A stretch of DNA of 64,000 nucleotides from Saprospiraceae bacterium (GTDB lineage: Bacteria > Bacteroidota > Bacteroidia > Chitinophagales > Saprospiraceae). This document shows, piece by piece, positions 1 to 9,825 of this stretch. Under the pieces are notes generated by a model. It saw nothing but the letters and a program-made list of their open reading frames with translations. It was not told where the DNA came from and did not search any database. The stretch covers positions 1 through 64,000 of the forward strand of contig JADKCF010000010.1 in the NCBI GenBank assembly GCA_016714765.1. The letters run 5' to 3'. The position numbers were made by a program, and so were the translations under genes. Each line of letters begins with the position of its first letter. The first letter of the stretch is position 1.

Positions 1-448
1 TAAAAAAGTGGATTGTCTCCAGATGACATGTCATCACTTAAACCAAACCAACCTGGAAAATGGACATGAGATTGTAGAGCTTAACAGCAGTCATTCTGAT
101 CAGTTGTTTGAATTAGTGCATCTGGTACAGCCCGGATACTTCAGGAAGAAGACACCTCAGATGGGTCGTTTTTTCGGTGTCTTCAGCGACGAACAGTTGA
201 TTGCTGCTGCCGGCAGACGCATACATCTGGATGAGTACATAGAAATCAGTTCCATAGTTACACACCCGGACCACACCCGACGTGGCCACGCACAGATGCT
301 GACCGCTCATTGTGTAAATACTGTATTAAGTGAGGGCAAAACTCCCTTTCTCCATGTATTAAACACCAATAGGCCTGCCATCCTGATGTACGAAAAGCTG
401 GGATTCACTACAAGACGCGAAATGACTTTCTGGAATATTTCAGCGTAA
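1..448 (+). CDS. GNAT family N-acetyltransferase (5' end cut by window)
   Basis: Acetyl-CoA-dependent N-acetyltransferase fold; substrate unknown. The frame is open to the window edge, and the only in-window start candidate is a GTG at position 8, so the true start probably lies outside. The visible 146 residues hold the FR47-like half of a GNAT domain: a strand with EISSIVTHPDHTRRGHAQ, matching motif A (hydrophobic strand, then R/Q-x-x-G-x-G/A for CoA pyrophosphate binding), and a C-terminal NRPAILMYEKLGF segment typical of motif B. The terminal EKLGF followed by a strand is very common in this superfamily. The next gene starts about 80 bp downstream on the same strand. Family call is solid; the substrate cannot be read from sequence. 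Confidence 0.8.
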   Translation, partial: KKVDCLQMTCHHLNQTNLENGHEIVELNSSHSDQLFELVHLVQPGYFRKKTPQMGRFFGVFSDEQLIAAAGRRIHLDEYIEISSIVTHPDHTRRGHAQMLTAHCVNTVLSEGKTPFLHVLNTNRPAILMYEKLGFTTRREMTFWNISA

Positions 449-527
449 GAGGTGATAAATCAATTGACAAAACCAATTATCACACCTTAAAGGAAATAAA
501 AATATTATATTGCACAAAATTTTTATC

Positions 528-1667
528 ATGGAAAGAAAATTTGACATCATCCTTTTCGGATCTACAGGTTTTACAGGACAATTGATTGCTTCCTATCTTT
601 CAGAGCACAGTCTTAATGAAAATATAACATGGGCTATAGCCGGCAGAGACAAGGAAAAACTGATGCAGGTTTTCAATACACTTCCTGCTGCTAAACCAGA
701 GATCATCACTGCAGATATCAAAGACAGTCAGGGACTGCGCACTATGACTAGTCAGACAAAAATCCTTATGAGTGCCGTTGGTCCATTCAACTGGTACGGT
801 AAAAATGTGGTAGAAGCCTGTATAGAAACTCAAACACATTACCTGGACATCACTGGTGAGCCATCCTTTGTTGCAGATATTTATAATCATTATTTCCAAA
901 AAGCTTCAGATCAGAAAACATGCGTTGTCAATTGCTGTGGCTTTGATAGCATCCCGGCAGACTATGCTGCGTGGCTCACAGCCAAAAAACTCCCTCTCAA
1001 TGAGCCCAAATCTCTCAAAGGGTATATCCGTACGAATGCCACTTTCTCAGGAGGTACGCTCACCACAGCAGTACAGGCTATGCACATGGAAGTACAAAAA
1101 ACATCTATTAAAACCAAAATCAAAAAACATCCAGACGCTCCAAAGATACCCTTGAAAATTCATTTTAGCAATGATATCAATGCCTGGGCGATTCCGATGC
1201 CGGTAGTAGATCCTCACATCGTTAAAAGAAGTGCTTTCAGGTTGTCATCTGACTATGGCAATGCAGTTACATATGCTCAATTTTTTGTCAGAACATCTTT
1301 GGGAAAAGTGATCAAAACAGTACTACCCATCGCTTCTGCCATGCTACTTGTAAGATTCAAAAGTTTCAGACAGAAATTGTTCGATAAATTCAAACCCGGA
1401 ACAGGGCCCGATGTTGACAGAAGGGCAAAGAGTAAATTTGAAATAATCTGTGTGGGTAACTCTACTACTGCACAAGCGCGTACGGTTATATCAGGCGGAG
1501 ACCCCGGCTATAATGAGACAGCAAAGATGTTTTCTCAATCCGCCTTTACATTGCTGGACAAAATAAAAAACCATACTATCTCTTACGGTGTGCTTACACC
1601 GGTTGAGGCCTTTGGTATGGAGCTTGTACACAGACTTCGTAGGGAAGGTATTTTTATTGATGAATGA
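528..1667 (+). CDS. Saccharopine dehydrogenase-like / trans-acting enoyl reductase family protein
   Basis: Predicted NAD(P)-dependent oxidoreductase of the saccharopine dehydrogenase-like family, which in actinobacteria includes trans-acting enoyl reductases of lipid synthesis; the substrate here is unknown. A Rossmann motif GSTGFTG lies at residues 11-17 directly after the start, followed by WAIAGRDKEKL. The signature CCGFDSIPAD in the middle and the C-terminal GVLTPVEAFG segment are characteristic of the family. About 379 residues, close to usual length. I start at the ATG at 528 because the Rossmann strand then begins within ten residues; a TTG at 510 would add six residues. A generic oxidoreductase role is safe, a lysine-pathway role is not implied. 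Confidence 0.82.
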   Translation: MERKFDIILFGSTGFTGQLIASYLSEHSLNENITWAIAGRDKEKLMQVFNTLPAAKPEIITADIKDSQGLRTMTSQTKILMSAVGPFNWYGKNVVEACIETQTHYLDITGEPSFVADIYNHYFQKASDQKTCVVNCCGFDSIPADYAAWLTAKKLPLNEPKSLKGYIRTNATFSGGTLTTAVQAMHMEVQKTSIKTKIKKHPDAPKIPLKIHFSNDINAWAIPMPVVDPHIVKRSAFRLSSDYGNAVTYAQFFVRTSLGKVIKTVLPIASAMLLVRFKSFRQKLFDKFKPGTGPDVDRRAKSKFEIICVGNSTTAQARTVISGGDPGYNETAKMFSQSAFTLLDKIKNHTISYGVLTPVEAFGMELVHRLRREGIFIDE

Positions 1668-1673
1668 TCTAGA

Positions 1674-1928
1674 TCAACCATCGTGATACTTCCTGTAAAT
1701 ATGTGAAATTTTCTCCGCTAATTTGATGTCTTTGTCTGTGACAATATCTCCCTCATCATGCGTAGATAAGGAAATATGGACAAAGTTGTAATTGTTGGAC
1801 CATGAAGGGTGATGATTCATTTTTTCAGAAATGAGGGCAACCTCTGTCATAAAGGCCCATGCAGACAAAAAATCCTTAAACTTCAATGACAGCTGTAATG
1901 CATTATTTTCCTCTATCCATTTGTTCAT
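1674..1928 (-). CDS. 4a-hydroxytetrahydrobiopterin (pterin-4a-carbinolamine) dehydratase
   Basis: Dehydrates 4a-hydroxytetrahydrobiopterin to quinonoid dihydrobiopterin, recycling the pterin cofactor of aromatic amino acid hydroxylases; family members also act in other pterin pathways. The 84-residue product carries the family motif EKMNHHPSW at residues 35-43 (catalytic His pair then Pro-x-Trp), followed by YNFVHISLSTHDEGDIVTDKD, where the second conserved His-Asp region lies. Length is slightly short for the family (about 95-105) but both motif regions are present. Convergent with the upstream reductase (6 bp between stop codons). No hydroxylase gene is visible in the window, so the physiological partner is unknown. 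Confidence 0.88.
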   Translation of the reverse strand: MNKWIEENNALQLSLKFKDFLSAWAFMTEVALISEKMNHHPSWSNNYNFVHISLSTHDEGDIVTDKDIKLAEKISHIYRKYHDG

Positions 1929-1997
1929 TGATATTGGTTTTAGATTTAGGAAATCAAAGAGTCAATATACAACTTTTTTTGCTTCCGGAACAATTTT

Positions 1998-2611
1998 TTA
2001 TCTGTTGAGATTATCCATTGCGAGCTTTAATCCTATGGTTGTGAACTTTTTGATTGCTTCAGCAGCTTTGATAATCATTTTTTCTACATCATCTTTTCAT
2101 TAGGTTTCCATTTGCCCAGGACATAGTTTACCTGTTGTCCCGAATGAAAATCTTTACCTATACCCATTCGCAGCCTGATATAGTTGGAATGACCGAACTT
2201 CTCCTGTATGTCTTTGAGGCCATTATGACCGCCATCGCTACCCTTGTCCCTGAGGCGCATTTTACCTAGATCCAGGTGGAGGTCATCCACTACTACAAGT
2301 AAGTTTTCTGGCTGAATTTTATGTTTATCCATCCAGTATTTGACTGCTTTTCCACTCAGATTCATGTATGTGGATGGCTTTAATAATATAAGAGTACGGC
2401 CCTTATGTTTGATTTCTGCCAGGTCACCATGCGTATTTTGAGAGAATATAGCGCCTGCATCTTTAGCCATATAGTCGACTACATCAAAACCTATATTGTG
2501 GCGGGTGTGGTCATATTCTGAGCCAATGTTGCCCAGGCCAACGATCAGATACTTCATAGGGTCAGAGCTGGTTGTATTATTATTAAAGATTTCCTTAAAC
2601 CATTCGAGCAT
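1998..2611 (-). CDS. pth: Peptidyl-tRNA hydrolase (apparent frameshift near the 3' end)
   Basis: Hydrolyses peptidyl-tRNAs released prematurely from ribosomes; essential in most bacteria. The core begins KYLIVGLGN and carries the catalytic region HTRHNIGF, then LLKPSTYMNLSG, VVDDLHLDLG and GGHNGLKDI, all diagnostic. Read without change, the frame stops right after GKWKPNE-KMM. Adding one A to the AAAA run (minus strand, 2094-2097) restores a normal tail that continues VEKMIIKAAEAIKKF and ends at a TAA at 1998-2000, giving about 204 residues. Start chosen at 2611, giving an N-terminal extension of about 18 residues; an internal ATG at 2557 matches the classical start. A strong -33/-7 promoter ends only five bases upstream of 2611, so either the mRNA is leaderless or 2557 is used. 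Confidence 0.93.
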
Positions 2612-2615
2612 GACG

Positions 2616-2647
2616 CAAAGGTATAAAATGTACCTAATGTTTTCAAA
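2616..2647 (-). promoter_or_regulatory. Bacteroidota-type promoter of pth
   Basis: On the minus strand, TTG (2645-2647) is followed after 21 nt by TACCTTTG (2616-2623), matching the Bacteroidota -33/-7 consensus TTG-N19-21-TAnnTTTG. Predicted transcription start is about 2609-2611, at the ATG itself. Confidence 0.6.
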
Positions 2648-2713
2648 AATGTTTGATAAGATAGCAGAACCCAATGATAATTTTATTCGTTATTACTTGA
2701 ATACTTTTATCCA

Positions 2714-3700
2714 ATGGCTTTGCTGGAATTTACACATCGTGGTATTTATTGTCCTCAGGCTGACTGTTATATAGATCCCTGGGTACCGGTCCGTAAAGCA
2801 CTTATTACTCATGCACATGCTGATCATGCTACATCGGGTCATACTCAGTATATGGCAGTCAAGGATAGTATTCCCTTGCTAAAACACAGATTGGGCTCAT
2901 TTATAAAGGCACTCGGTGTAAGTTATGGGGAAGTTATCTATATAAATGGTGTAAAAATTTCTTTCCATCCCGCAGGACATATCATTGGTTCAGCACAAAT
3001 CAGATTTGAATATCAAGGCGAAATCTGGGTAGTGAGCGGAGATTACAAAACAGAAAATGATGGCATATGTACTCCGTTTGAACCAGTGAGGTGTCATACA
3101 TTTATTACTGAATCCACTTTTGGGATTCCTTTATTCAGCTGGCAAAAACAGGAGGAAATTTTTGAGCAAATCAATACCTGGTGGAGACAAAACCAAAAGC
3201 TTGGCGTCGTTAGCATCATATCTGCATATGCGCTTGGTAAAGCACAGCGGATTATACAAAATCTTGATTCTTCCATAGGCAATATATATACTCATAGTTC
3301 CATAGAAAATACTCATCAGGTACTGCGTAAGCAAGGTATCCTCCTAGCAAAAGGGCAGAAAGTAGAAAATCATTATAAATACAAACACTTTGAAGGAAGC
3401 ATGATACTGGCTACACCATTGGTCATGGGCACTGCCTGGACCAGGCGATTTGGAATATATGATGAAGCATTTGTATCCGGATGGATGAATACTCAGTCTA
3501 TCCATCATCATATGATTGGCCGTAAAGGATTTACTCTTTCCGATCATGCTGACTGGGAAGGCCTCAAGAAGGCTGTAAGAGCTACCGGAGCAGAAAATAT
3601 TTTTGTCACACACGGATACTCTGAACTTTTTGCAAAGTGGTTGCGTGAAAATGGCTATAATGCGAACCCCGTCAGGACTCCCACTTCTTCAAATGACTAA
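2714..3700 (+). CDS. DNA-ligase-associated putative exonuclease (MBL fold)
   Basis: Metallo-beta-lactamase fold nuclease-like protein of the family annotated as putative exonuclease, DNA ligase-associated. The metal-binding motif HAHADH is at residues 33-38; a second metal site is suggested by HPAGHIIGSAQ and GDYKTENDG, and the C-terminal half has LSDHADWEGL and FVTHGYSELFAKWLR, as in beta-CASP-like relatives. 328 residues is normal. The start at 2714 puts the N-terminal strand (MALLEFTHRGIYC) in the usual place. In many genomes this gene is followed by an ATP-dependent DNA ligase and a helicase. Here the next gene is an unrelated HYR surface protein, so the expected partners are missing from the immediate neighbourhood. 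Exonuclease activity is a family-level prediction. Confidence 0.85.
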   Translation: MALLEFTHRGIYCPQADCYIDPWVPVRKALITHAHADHATSGHTQYMAVKDSIPLLKHRLGSFIKALGVSYGEVIYINGVKISFHPAGHIIGSAQIRFEYQGEIWVVSGDYKTENDGICTPFEPVRCHTFITESTFGIPLFSWQKQEEIFEQINTWWRQNQKLGVVSIISAYALGKAQRIIQNLDSSIGNIYTHSSIENTHQVLRKQGILLAKGQKVENHYKYKHFEGSMILATPLVMGTAWTRRFGIYDEAFVSGWMNTQSIHHHMIGRKGFTLSDHADWEGLKKAVRATGAENIFVTHGYSELFAKWLRENGYNANPVRTPTSSND

Positions 3701-3803
3701 TCTTCCTGATAGGTAGCCAGTATTCTTTCCAAAAGAGTATTTCTTTACATATACCCCTGCTTTTATTTAAAAAGTAGCTTATTTTTTCATAACATATTAA
3801 ATA

Positions 3804-3836
3804 TTGTTATAATTTATAAATTTGGCATAATCTTTG
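3804..3836 (+). promoter_or_regulatory. Possible promoter of the HYR surface protein gene
   Basis: TTG at 3804-3806 is followed by an imperfect -7 element, TAATCTTTG (3828-3836), about 85 bp before the ATG. The element has one extra base compared with TAnnTTTG, so this is a weak call. Confidence 0.25.
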
Positions 3837-3870
3837 TTTTATAATAGGTAACAGTAAAAATTGATTATTA

Positions 3871-4057
3871 GGGTCCCTTCCCAAAAACGTGACCATTTTT
3901 TCATCGAATAAATAATTTGCCATGAAATTCAGATCAATTTTACTCTTATCTATGGCTTTTGCTATAACTATAGGAGCAACAACGTACCCAAAATGGTACC
4001 CATTTTTAAAAATTTCTTTTAATTTATCAGAAGAGGGGACCCATCCCAAAAACGTGA
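3871..4057 (+). repeat. Pair of 22 bp near-identical direct repeats, offset 165 bp
   Basis: Positions 3871-3892 and 4036-4057 are both 22 bp and match at 20 positions, ending in the shared string TCCCAAAAACGTGA. The first copy lies 30 bp before the ATG of the HYR gene, the second inside its coding region just after the signal peptide. The offset is a multiple of three, so both copies are in the same frame, but an in-frame TAA separates the first from the ATG. Confidence 0.6.
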
Positions 4058-7000
4058 ACCTCGCTGCTCCGGACGCAATAAACTGCCCGCAGCCAATAGT
4101 GCTTACAGCAGATGCTAATTGTATGGCTCAGGTGATAGTACAAACTCCTGTATCCACTTGTGGCAATATTACGTTTATGTCTTACACATTACCCAATGGT
4201 ACAACAGTTACACTTACAGCACCATATCCTACCCAAATAAATCTTGGGAATTGGTCATTTGGTGTTTACCAATTGGTGTGGAATGTTTCTGACGATTGTT
4301 TCCCTTTGCCTACAAGTGCCATTTGCAATCAGACCATTGTAATCGATGATTTACCACCTTCTATCACTTGTCCTGATAATGTCACTGTTGGCAATAGCGA
4401 AGATGGTCGCAGAATCGGTAACAGAATGATGAACTTCCCCGTACTTGTAGGTCAACCAACAGCCACTGACAACTGTACACCTGATGATCAGATTGTATTA
4501 ACAAATGATTACAATGACACCGACGATGCCAGTGATGACTATCCGCTCGGAACAACTACTGTATGCTGGACTGCCACCGATTTAAGTGGTAACACCGCCA
4601 GCTGTTGTATGACTGTGACTGTTATCGATAATACACCACCTGATATAACGTGCCCAGATACACTAAATGTACAGTGTGATGCACCAGCTCCTTTTCAGTA
4701 TTATGCTCAGTTTTTAGCAGCAGGTGGTAGTGCTACAGATGAGACCATGCTCGATACTTCTACATTTATGTTTGTCATAGACTCAATTTCAAATATGACA
4801 TGTGAACATCATAAAACCATCAAGCGTTTTTACAAAATCGGAGACACCAACGGAAATATGGACACATGCTTCCAAATCATCAATGTCAATGACAATACAC
4901 CACCAATAGCCAGATGTAAAAATATCACAGTAAACCTTGAGTCAAATGGCATGGTAACCATTACTGCCGGTCAGCTCAATGACGGAAGTACTGATAATTG
5001 TAGCGGAGCCCTTCAATTTAGTTCTACTCACAATTTATTTTTTGGATGCAACGACGTAGCAGCCGGAGGCAAAGTCAATGTGGTACTGATCGTCACTGAT
5101 GTATGCGGAAATTCATCCACTTGTATGTCTACTGTTATGGTCATGGATCAGATACCACCAACCATCACATGTCCCGGACCCATTACAGTAAATACCAATG
5201 CAGGAACCTGTTTTGCTACAAATGTAGTGCTGGGTACTCCATCGACAATGGATAATTGTCTGCCTATGAATGCTGCCGTTCCAACTCTAAGTGGGGTCTT
5301 AGTAACAGGCACTACTTCATTTCCCGCAGGTACCAATACCGTAATATGGACTGTAACCGACGGAAGTAATAATACAGCAACTTGCGCTCAGATAGTTACA
5401 GTCCTCGATAATCAGAACCCAATAATCACTTGTCCCGCCCCTGTGGCTGTCAATGCAAATGCAGGGGTATGTTACGCCAGTAATGTTTCCTTAGGTACAC
5501 CAACCACATCTGACAACTGTAATGTACAAGGTGTAACAGCTACTTTTAATGGATCTGCCGTAAGCGGTGCAACACAATTCCCTGTAGGAAATACCAATAT
5601 CGTAACATGGACAGTGACTGATGTCAATGGTCGTACTTCATCATGTACCCAAAATGTGGCCGTGACTGACAACCAAAATCCAACTATCACTTGTCCAGCT
5701 GCTGTGGCTGTCAATGCTAATAACAGTCAGTGTTATGCCACCAATGTCCCTTTGGGTACACCTTCTACCAATGATAATTGCGGAGTTCAAAGCACAGTAG
5801 CAAGATTTAATGGAGTTACAGTAACGGCAGGCACTCAGTTTCCAGTAGGAACTTCCAATGTAGTGACCTGGACAGTCACTGACATTAATGGTCGCACTGC
5901 ATCCTGTACCCAAAATGTAACCGTGACGGACAATCAATTGCCCTCTATTACTTGCCCGGCACCTGTAACTGTCAATACCAATCCAGGACTTTGCTATGCC
6001 AATAACGTTATACTTGGTAATCCGGTTACTTCAGACAACTGCCCTGGCCAAACTTCAGTTCCGAGATTAGGTTCATCCATTGTAGTTGGTACTACACAGT
6101 TTGCTGTTGGCAATAATACAGTCATTTGGACTGTCACTGATGCAAGCAATAATATAGCTACCTGTGCACAGACAGTCACAGTTCTGGATAACCAAAACCC
6201 AACCATATCATGTCCTGCAGCAGTTTCAGTCAATGCAAATGCAGCAGTGTGCTACGCCAGTAATGTTTCCTTAGGTACACCAACCACGTCTGATAACTGT
6301 AGTGTGCAAAGTGTAACAGCTACTTTTAACGGGTCTGCCGTAAGTGGTACAACACAATTTCCTGTTGGAAATACTAATATAGTCACGTGGTTAGTAACTG
6401 ATGTCAATGGTCGAACTTCATCATGTACCCAAAATGTGTCTGTGACTGACAACCAAAATCCAACTATCACTTGTCCCGCGGCTGTTGCTGTCAATGCCAA
6501 TAACGGTCAGTGTTATGCCACCAATGTCACATTAGGCACACCTTCTACCAGTGATAATTGCGGAGTACAAGGCACAGTAGCAAGATTTAATGGAGTTATA
6601 GTAACTGCTGGCACTCAGTTTCCTGTAGGAACTTCCAATATAGTAACCTGGACAGTGACGGACATCAATGGTCGTACGGCATCCTGTACACAAGATGTAA
6701 GCGATACTGACAACCAACCGCCTTTAGTCACTTGCCCGGCACCACAGGCAGCACCTCTGAATAATTCATGTATGCTGACAGTACCAGATCTGAGATCGCT
6801 AGTAATAAAAAGTGATAATTGTGGTAGTACCACTATCAGCCAATCACCTTTACAAGGTACCACCATAGCATCTTCACATAATCAAACGCATACTTTTACA
6901 TTTACTGTAACCGATAATGCAGGACTTACAGCCACTTGTTCCATAATTGTGACTGCGAAAGATCTGTTGGGTCCTGATATAGTTTGTAAGCAGCCAAGAA

Positions 7001-9712
7001 TATTGTCCATCAGCGACGAACCTGAAGTAGCAGCATCATCCTTCGTCTCATCAGCTATTGATAATTGTGGCGGTACACTTACCTATACTGCCAGAAGAAT
7101 GGGCAATGTCTGTGGTGGGACCACACCGGATGATTTAGGAAATTATGTAAACTTCTGCTGTGCAGATGTCAACCAAACCATTACTATTGTAATAAGAGTA
7201 ACAGATAGTCGTGGCAATGTTACGGAATGTATGACTTCAGTAGTAGTCAGTGACAAGCTCGCTCCGACCATTACCACACCACTTCCAGATATTAGTATCA
7301 GTTGCGAATATCCACTCAACCTGAATAATTTAAGCGCATTCGGAACATTTGTAGCACAGGGAAGTACCCGAAATAATATAGTGATTGCGGATCCCAACAA
7401 TCCGTTTTATCCAACAGGGATAGCTGGAAAAGATGGCGTTTATTCTGAAAATTGTCCTCCTGCATCAGTGTCAGTGACAACCAGAAATCTATTGGGAATG
7501 TGTAATACAGGACAGATTAAAAGAGATTTTGTCATCACCGACTCAGGCAATAATACCGCTGTCTTTACACAAACTATCTTTGTCGTGGATGTAGATAAGT
7601 TTGATGTGAATGATATCACATGGCCAGCAGCCAATGTAGATTACAATGACTGCAATGATGCAGATCCGGATACATCAGTGACGGGTTCACCTATATTAAA
7701 TACAGACCACTGCAACCTGGTGGCAGCCACATATGCTGATCAAACATTTGCACATCCTGTTTATTGTAAATATATCAAGCGTACTTGGACAGTTTTGGAC
7801 TGGTGTCAGTATCAGTCCAATACGCCTGGCAGTCCCGGCAAATGGACATTTATTCAGAATATATATGTTAAAAACAATGTAGCACCTGTAATAGGAAGTA
7901 AAGTATGCCGTGATACGGTCATATGCACTCCCAATACGTCTTGTGTGGCCAATGTTACCTTCAATGCAACCGGATCAGATGATTGCAACCCTGTCAATAT
8001 CATTTGGACATACAAAATCGACCTGGATAATAATGGAGGAGCTCCTGACATCACAGGTACAGGGTTCTTACAGGACGCGCACATTCAATATTGGTAAACA
8101 TAAGCTTACCTGGGAAGCAAAAGATGGCTGCAGCAATATAAGCACCTGCTCTTTCCTGTTTACAATAAAAGACTGTAAAGCACCAAATGCCGTGGCGATG
8201 CAAGGTCTTGCTGTCAATCTCGCAGCACCTATGGGCATGGCAACCATCTGGGCCAGTGATTTTAATAATTTCAGTAGTGACAACTGTACACCAACTGGAC
8301 AATTGAAATACTCATTCTCCTCCAATACTTCCAACACAAGCAGGTCATTTACCTGTGATAGTCTCGGACAACGAAAGATAGAACTTTGGGTAACAGACCT
8401 GGCTGGTAATCAATCCAAAGCTACTACATTCATATCAGTACAGGACAACCAACACATTTGTAATGGAGATGGCCGTATACTTATCGCAGGAAATGTATAC
8501 ACAGAAGATAAAATACACATATCTGATACCAAAGTAACTATAGACGGCGGAGAGACTGAAGGACATCTGATGACAGACAAAGATGGTAATTTCAGATTTG
8601 ACAACCTTACTATGTACAATGATTATCAACTTTTGCCTGTAAGAGACATCAACCATGCAGAAGGCGTTTCTACCATAGATCTGGTATTGATCCAAAGACA
8701 TATACTGGGACTCAAACACCTGGATTCACCATATAAGATTATCGCAGCAGATGCCAATAATTCCGAGAGTATTACTGCCGCTGACCTGGTAGAACTTAGA
8801 AAAATTGTTTTGGGTGTGCAAACAGAATTTACAAAAAATAATTCCTGGAGATTTGTGGACGCTGAGTTTACCTTTGCTGACACACTTCACCCATGGCCAT
8901 TCCACGAAAAGCTGGAATACCAGAGCCTGGAAACCAATATGACCCAATCAGACTTCATCGGTGTTAAAATAGGTGATGTAAATGGAAGTGTCTCAGAAAA
9001 GCTTCGTGGTAAAACAGAAAACCGAAGCAACGGTCTGCTTACATTCACTATGGACAATGTCACCCTTAAGGCAGGAGAAATGGCTTCGATCCCTGTGGGA
9101 ATTGATGAAATAGATGGGTTATTGGGATTTCAGGGTACCCTAGAGTTTGCAGAAGGGCTCTCAGTAGTGGGTTTCGAAGCAGTAAGTTTGCCTATTAAAA
9201 ATGATAACATAGGGCATGTCACCATAAAAGGCAAAACCTATCTTACTTTTTCCTATGACAACGTGAATGGTATGTCGCTGACCAAGGGGGACATCATTAT
9301 GAATCTCATCGTCACTTCCAATCAAACAACTGAACTAAACAAACTGATAAAAATGAGCAATGCTGTCACACCTTCACTGGCTATCAGCAGCAATTATTCA
9401 GAATTAAGTGCCCGTTTGATTTTCCCGACTGCTGACTCAGGTATTGAAAAGTCATCATTATCTCAAAATCAACCGAATCCATTTAAAGATGAAACTTTGA
9501 TACACTTGTTTAATAAAGAGGAAAGCCCTGTATCTTTATCCATTTTTAATGCTGAGGGTCAATCGATTTATAATGCCAATATGACTTTACCTTCTGGTCA
9601 GCAAACCATTTCGATTTCGGAAAAACAACTTGGACAAAGATATGGCGTATTTTACTGCAGGGTAAAAACCAACCAAATCAATGAAGTTGTAAAAATGCTT
9701 CGTTTAGAGTAA
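3922..9712 (+). CDS. Giant secreted HYR-repeat protein with dockerin-like, cohesin-like and T9SS C-terminal domains (one frame break)
   Basis: Predicted exported surface or adhesion protein. It begins with a signal peptide (KFRSILLLSMAFAITIGA). From about residue 50 on there is a long series of HYR (Ig-like) modules of about 85 residues, each with a TCP..V start, a DNC centre and a WTVTD..G..ATC..V.V.DNQ.P end. Six central modules form an ABC-ABC higher-order repeat of 780 bp. After the HYR region come a dockerin-like segment (VSTIDLVLIQRHILGL, then ADANNSESITAADLVELRKI), a cohesin-like segment (about 9030-9420) and a T9SS type A C-terminal domain starting SQNQPNPF. The raw sequence stops at 8097. 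Removing one G from GGG at 8062-8064 joins it to the downstream frame as TGTGSYRTRTF and gives about 1,929 residues. Ligand unknown. Confidence 0.88.
5160..6719 (+). repeat. Tandem 780 bp higher-order repeat (three HYR modules, twice)
   Basis: Segments 5160-5939 and 5940-6719 are two copies of a three-module block. Equivalent sequences are exactly 780 bp apart: GGTACACCAACCACRTCTGA at 5494 and 6274, and CAAGATTTAATGGAGTTA at 5801 and 6581. Modules two and three (B, C) are far more alike between blocks than adjacent modules are to one another, so the whole block was duplicated. Confidence 0.85.
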
Positions 9713-9741
9713 TTCTATATGCCTGATTTGAATCAGTAATT

Positions 9742-9780
9742 AAAAAGCCGCCGATAGTTCATACTTTCGGCGGCTTTTTC
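9742..9780. terminator. Bidirectional rho-independent terminator between the HYR gene and recA
   Basis: AAAAAGCCGCCGA (9742-9756 region) and its complement TCGGCGGCTTTTT (9767-9779) form a GC-rich stem with T-runs on both strands. It can end both the plus-strand HYR gene and the minus-strand recA transcript. Confidence 0.9.
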
Positions 9781-9825
9781 TTTTTTTGGGATATTCCTTT
9801 TGCTATCGTTCAAAAAATATTCTGA

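Noticed and set aside
2084..2110. Programmed frameshift in pth
   Set aside because: The break is a plain AAAA run near the end with no slippery heptamer or downstream pseudoknot recognised, and many other genes here show the same type of break.
5160..6719. Regularly spaced repeats that could suggest a CRISPR or satellite array
   Set aside because: The repeats encode HYR modules in one long open frame, with a period of about 260 bp (780 bp blocks), and there are no short identical spacer-flanked repeats.
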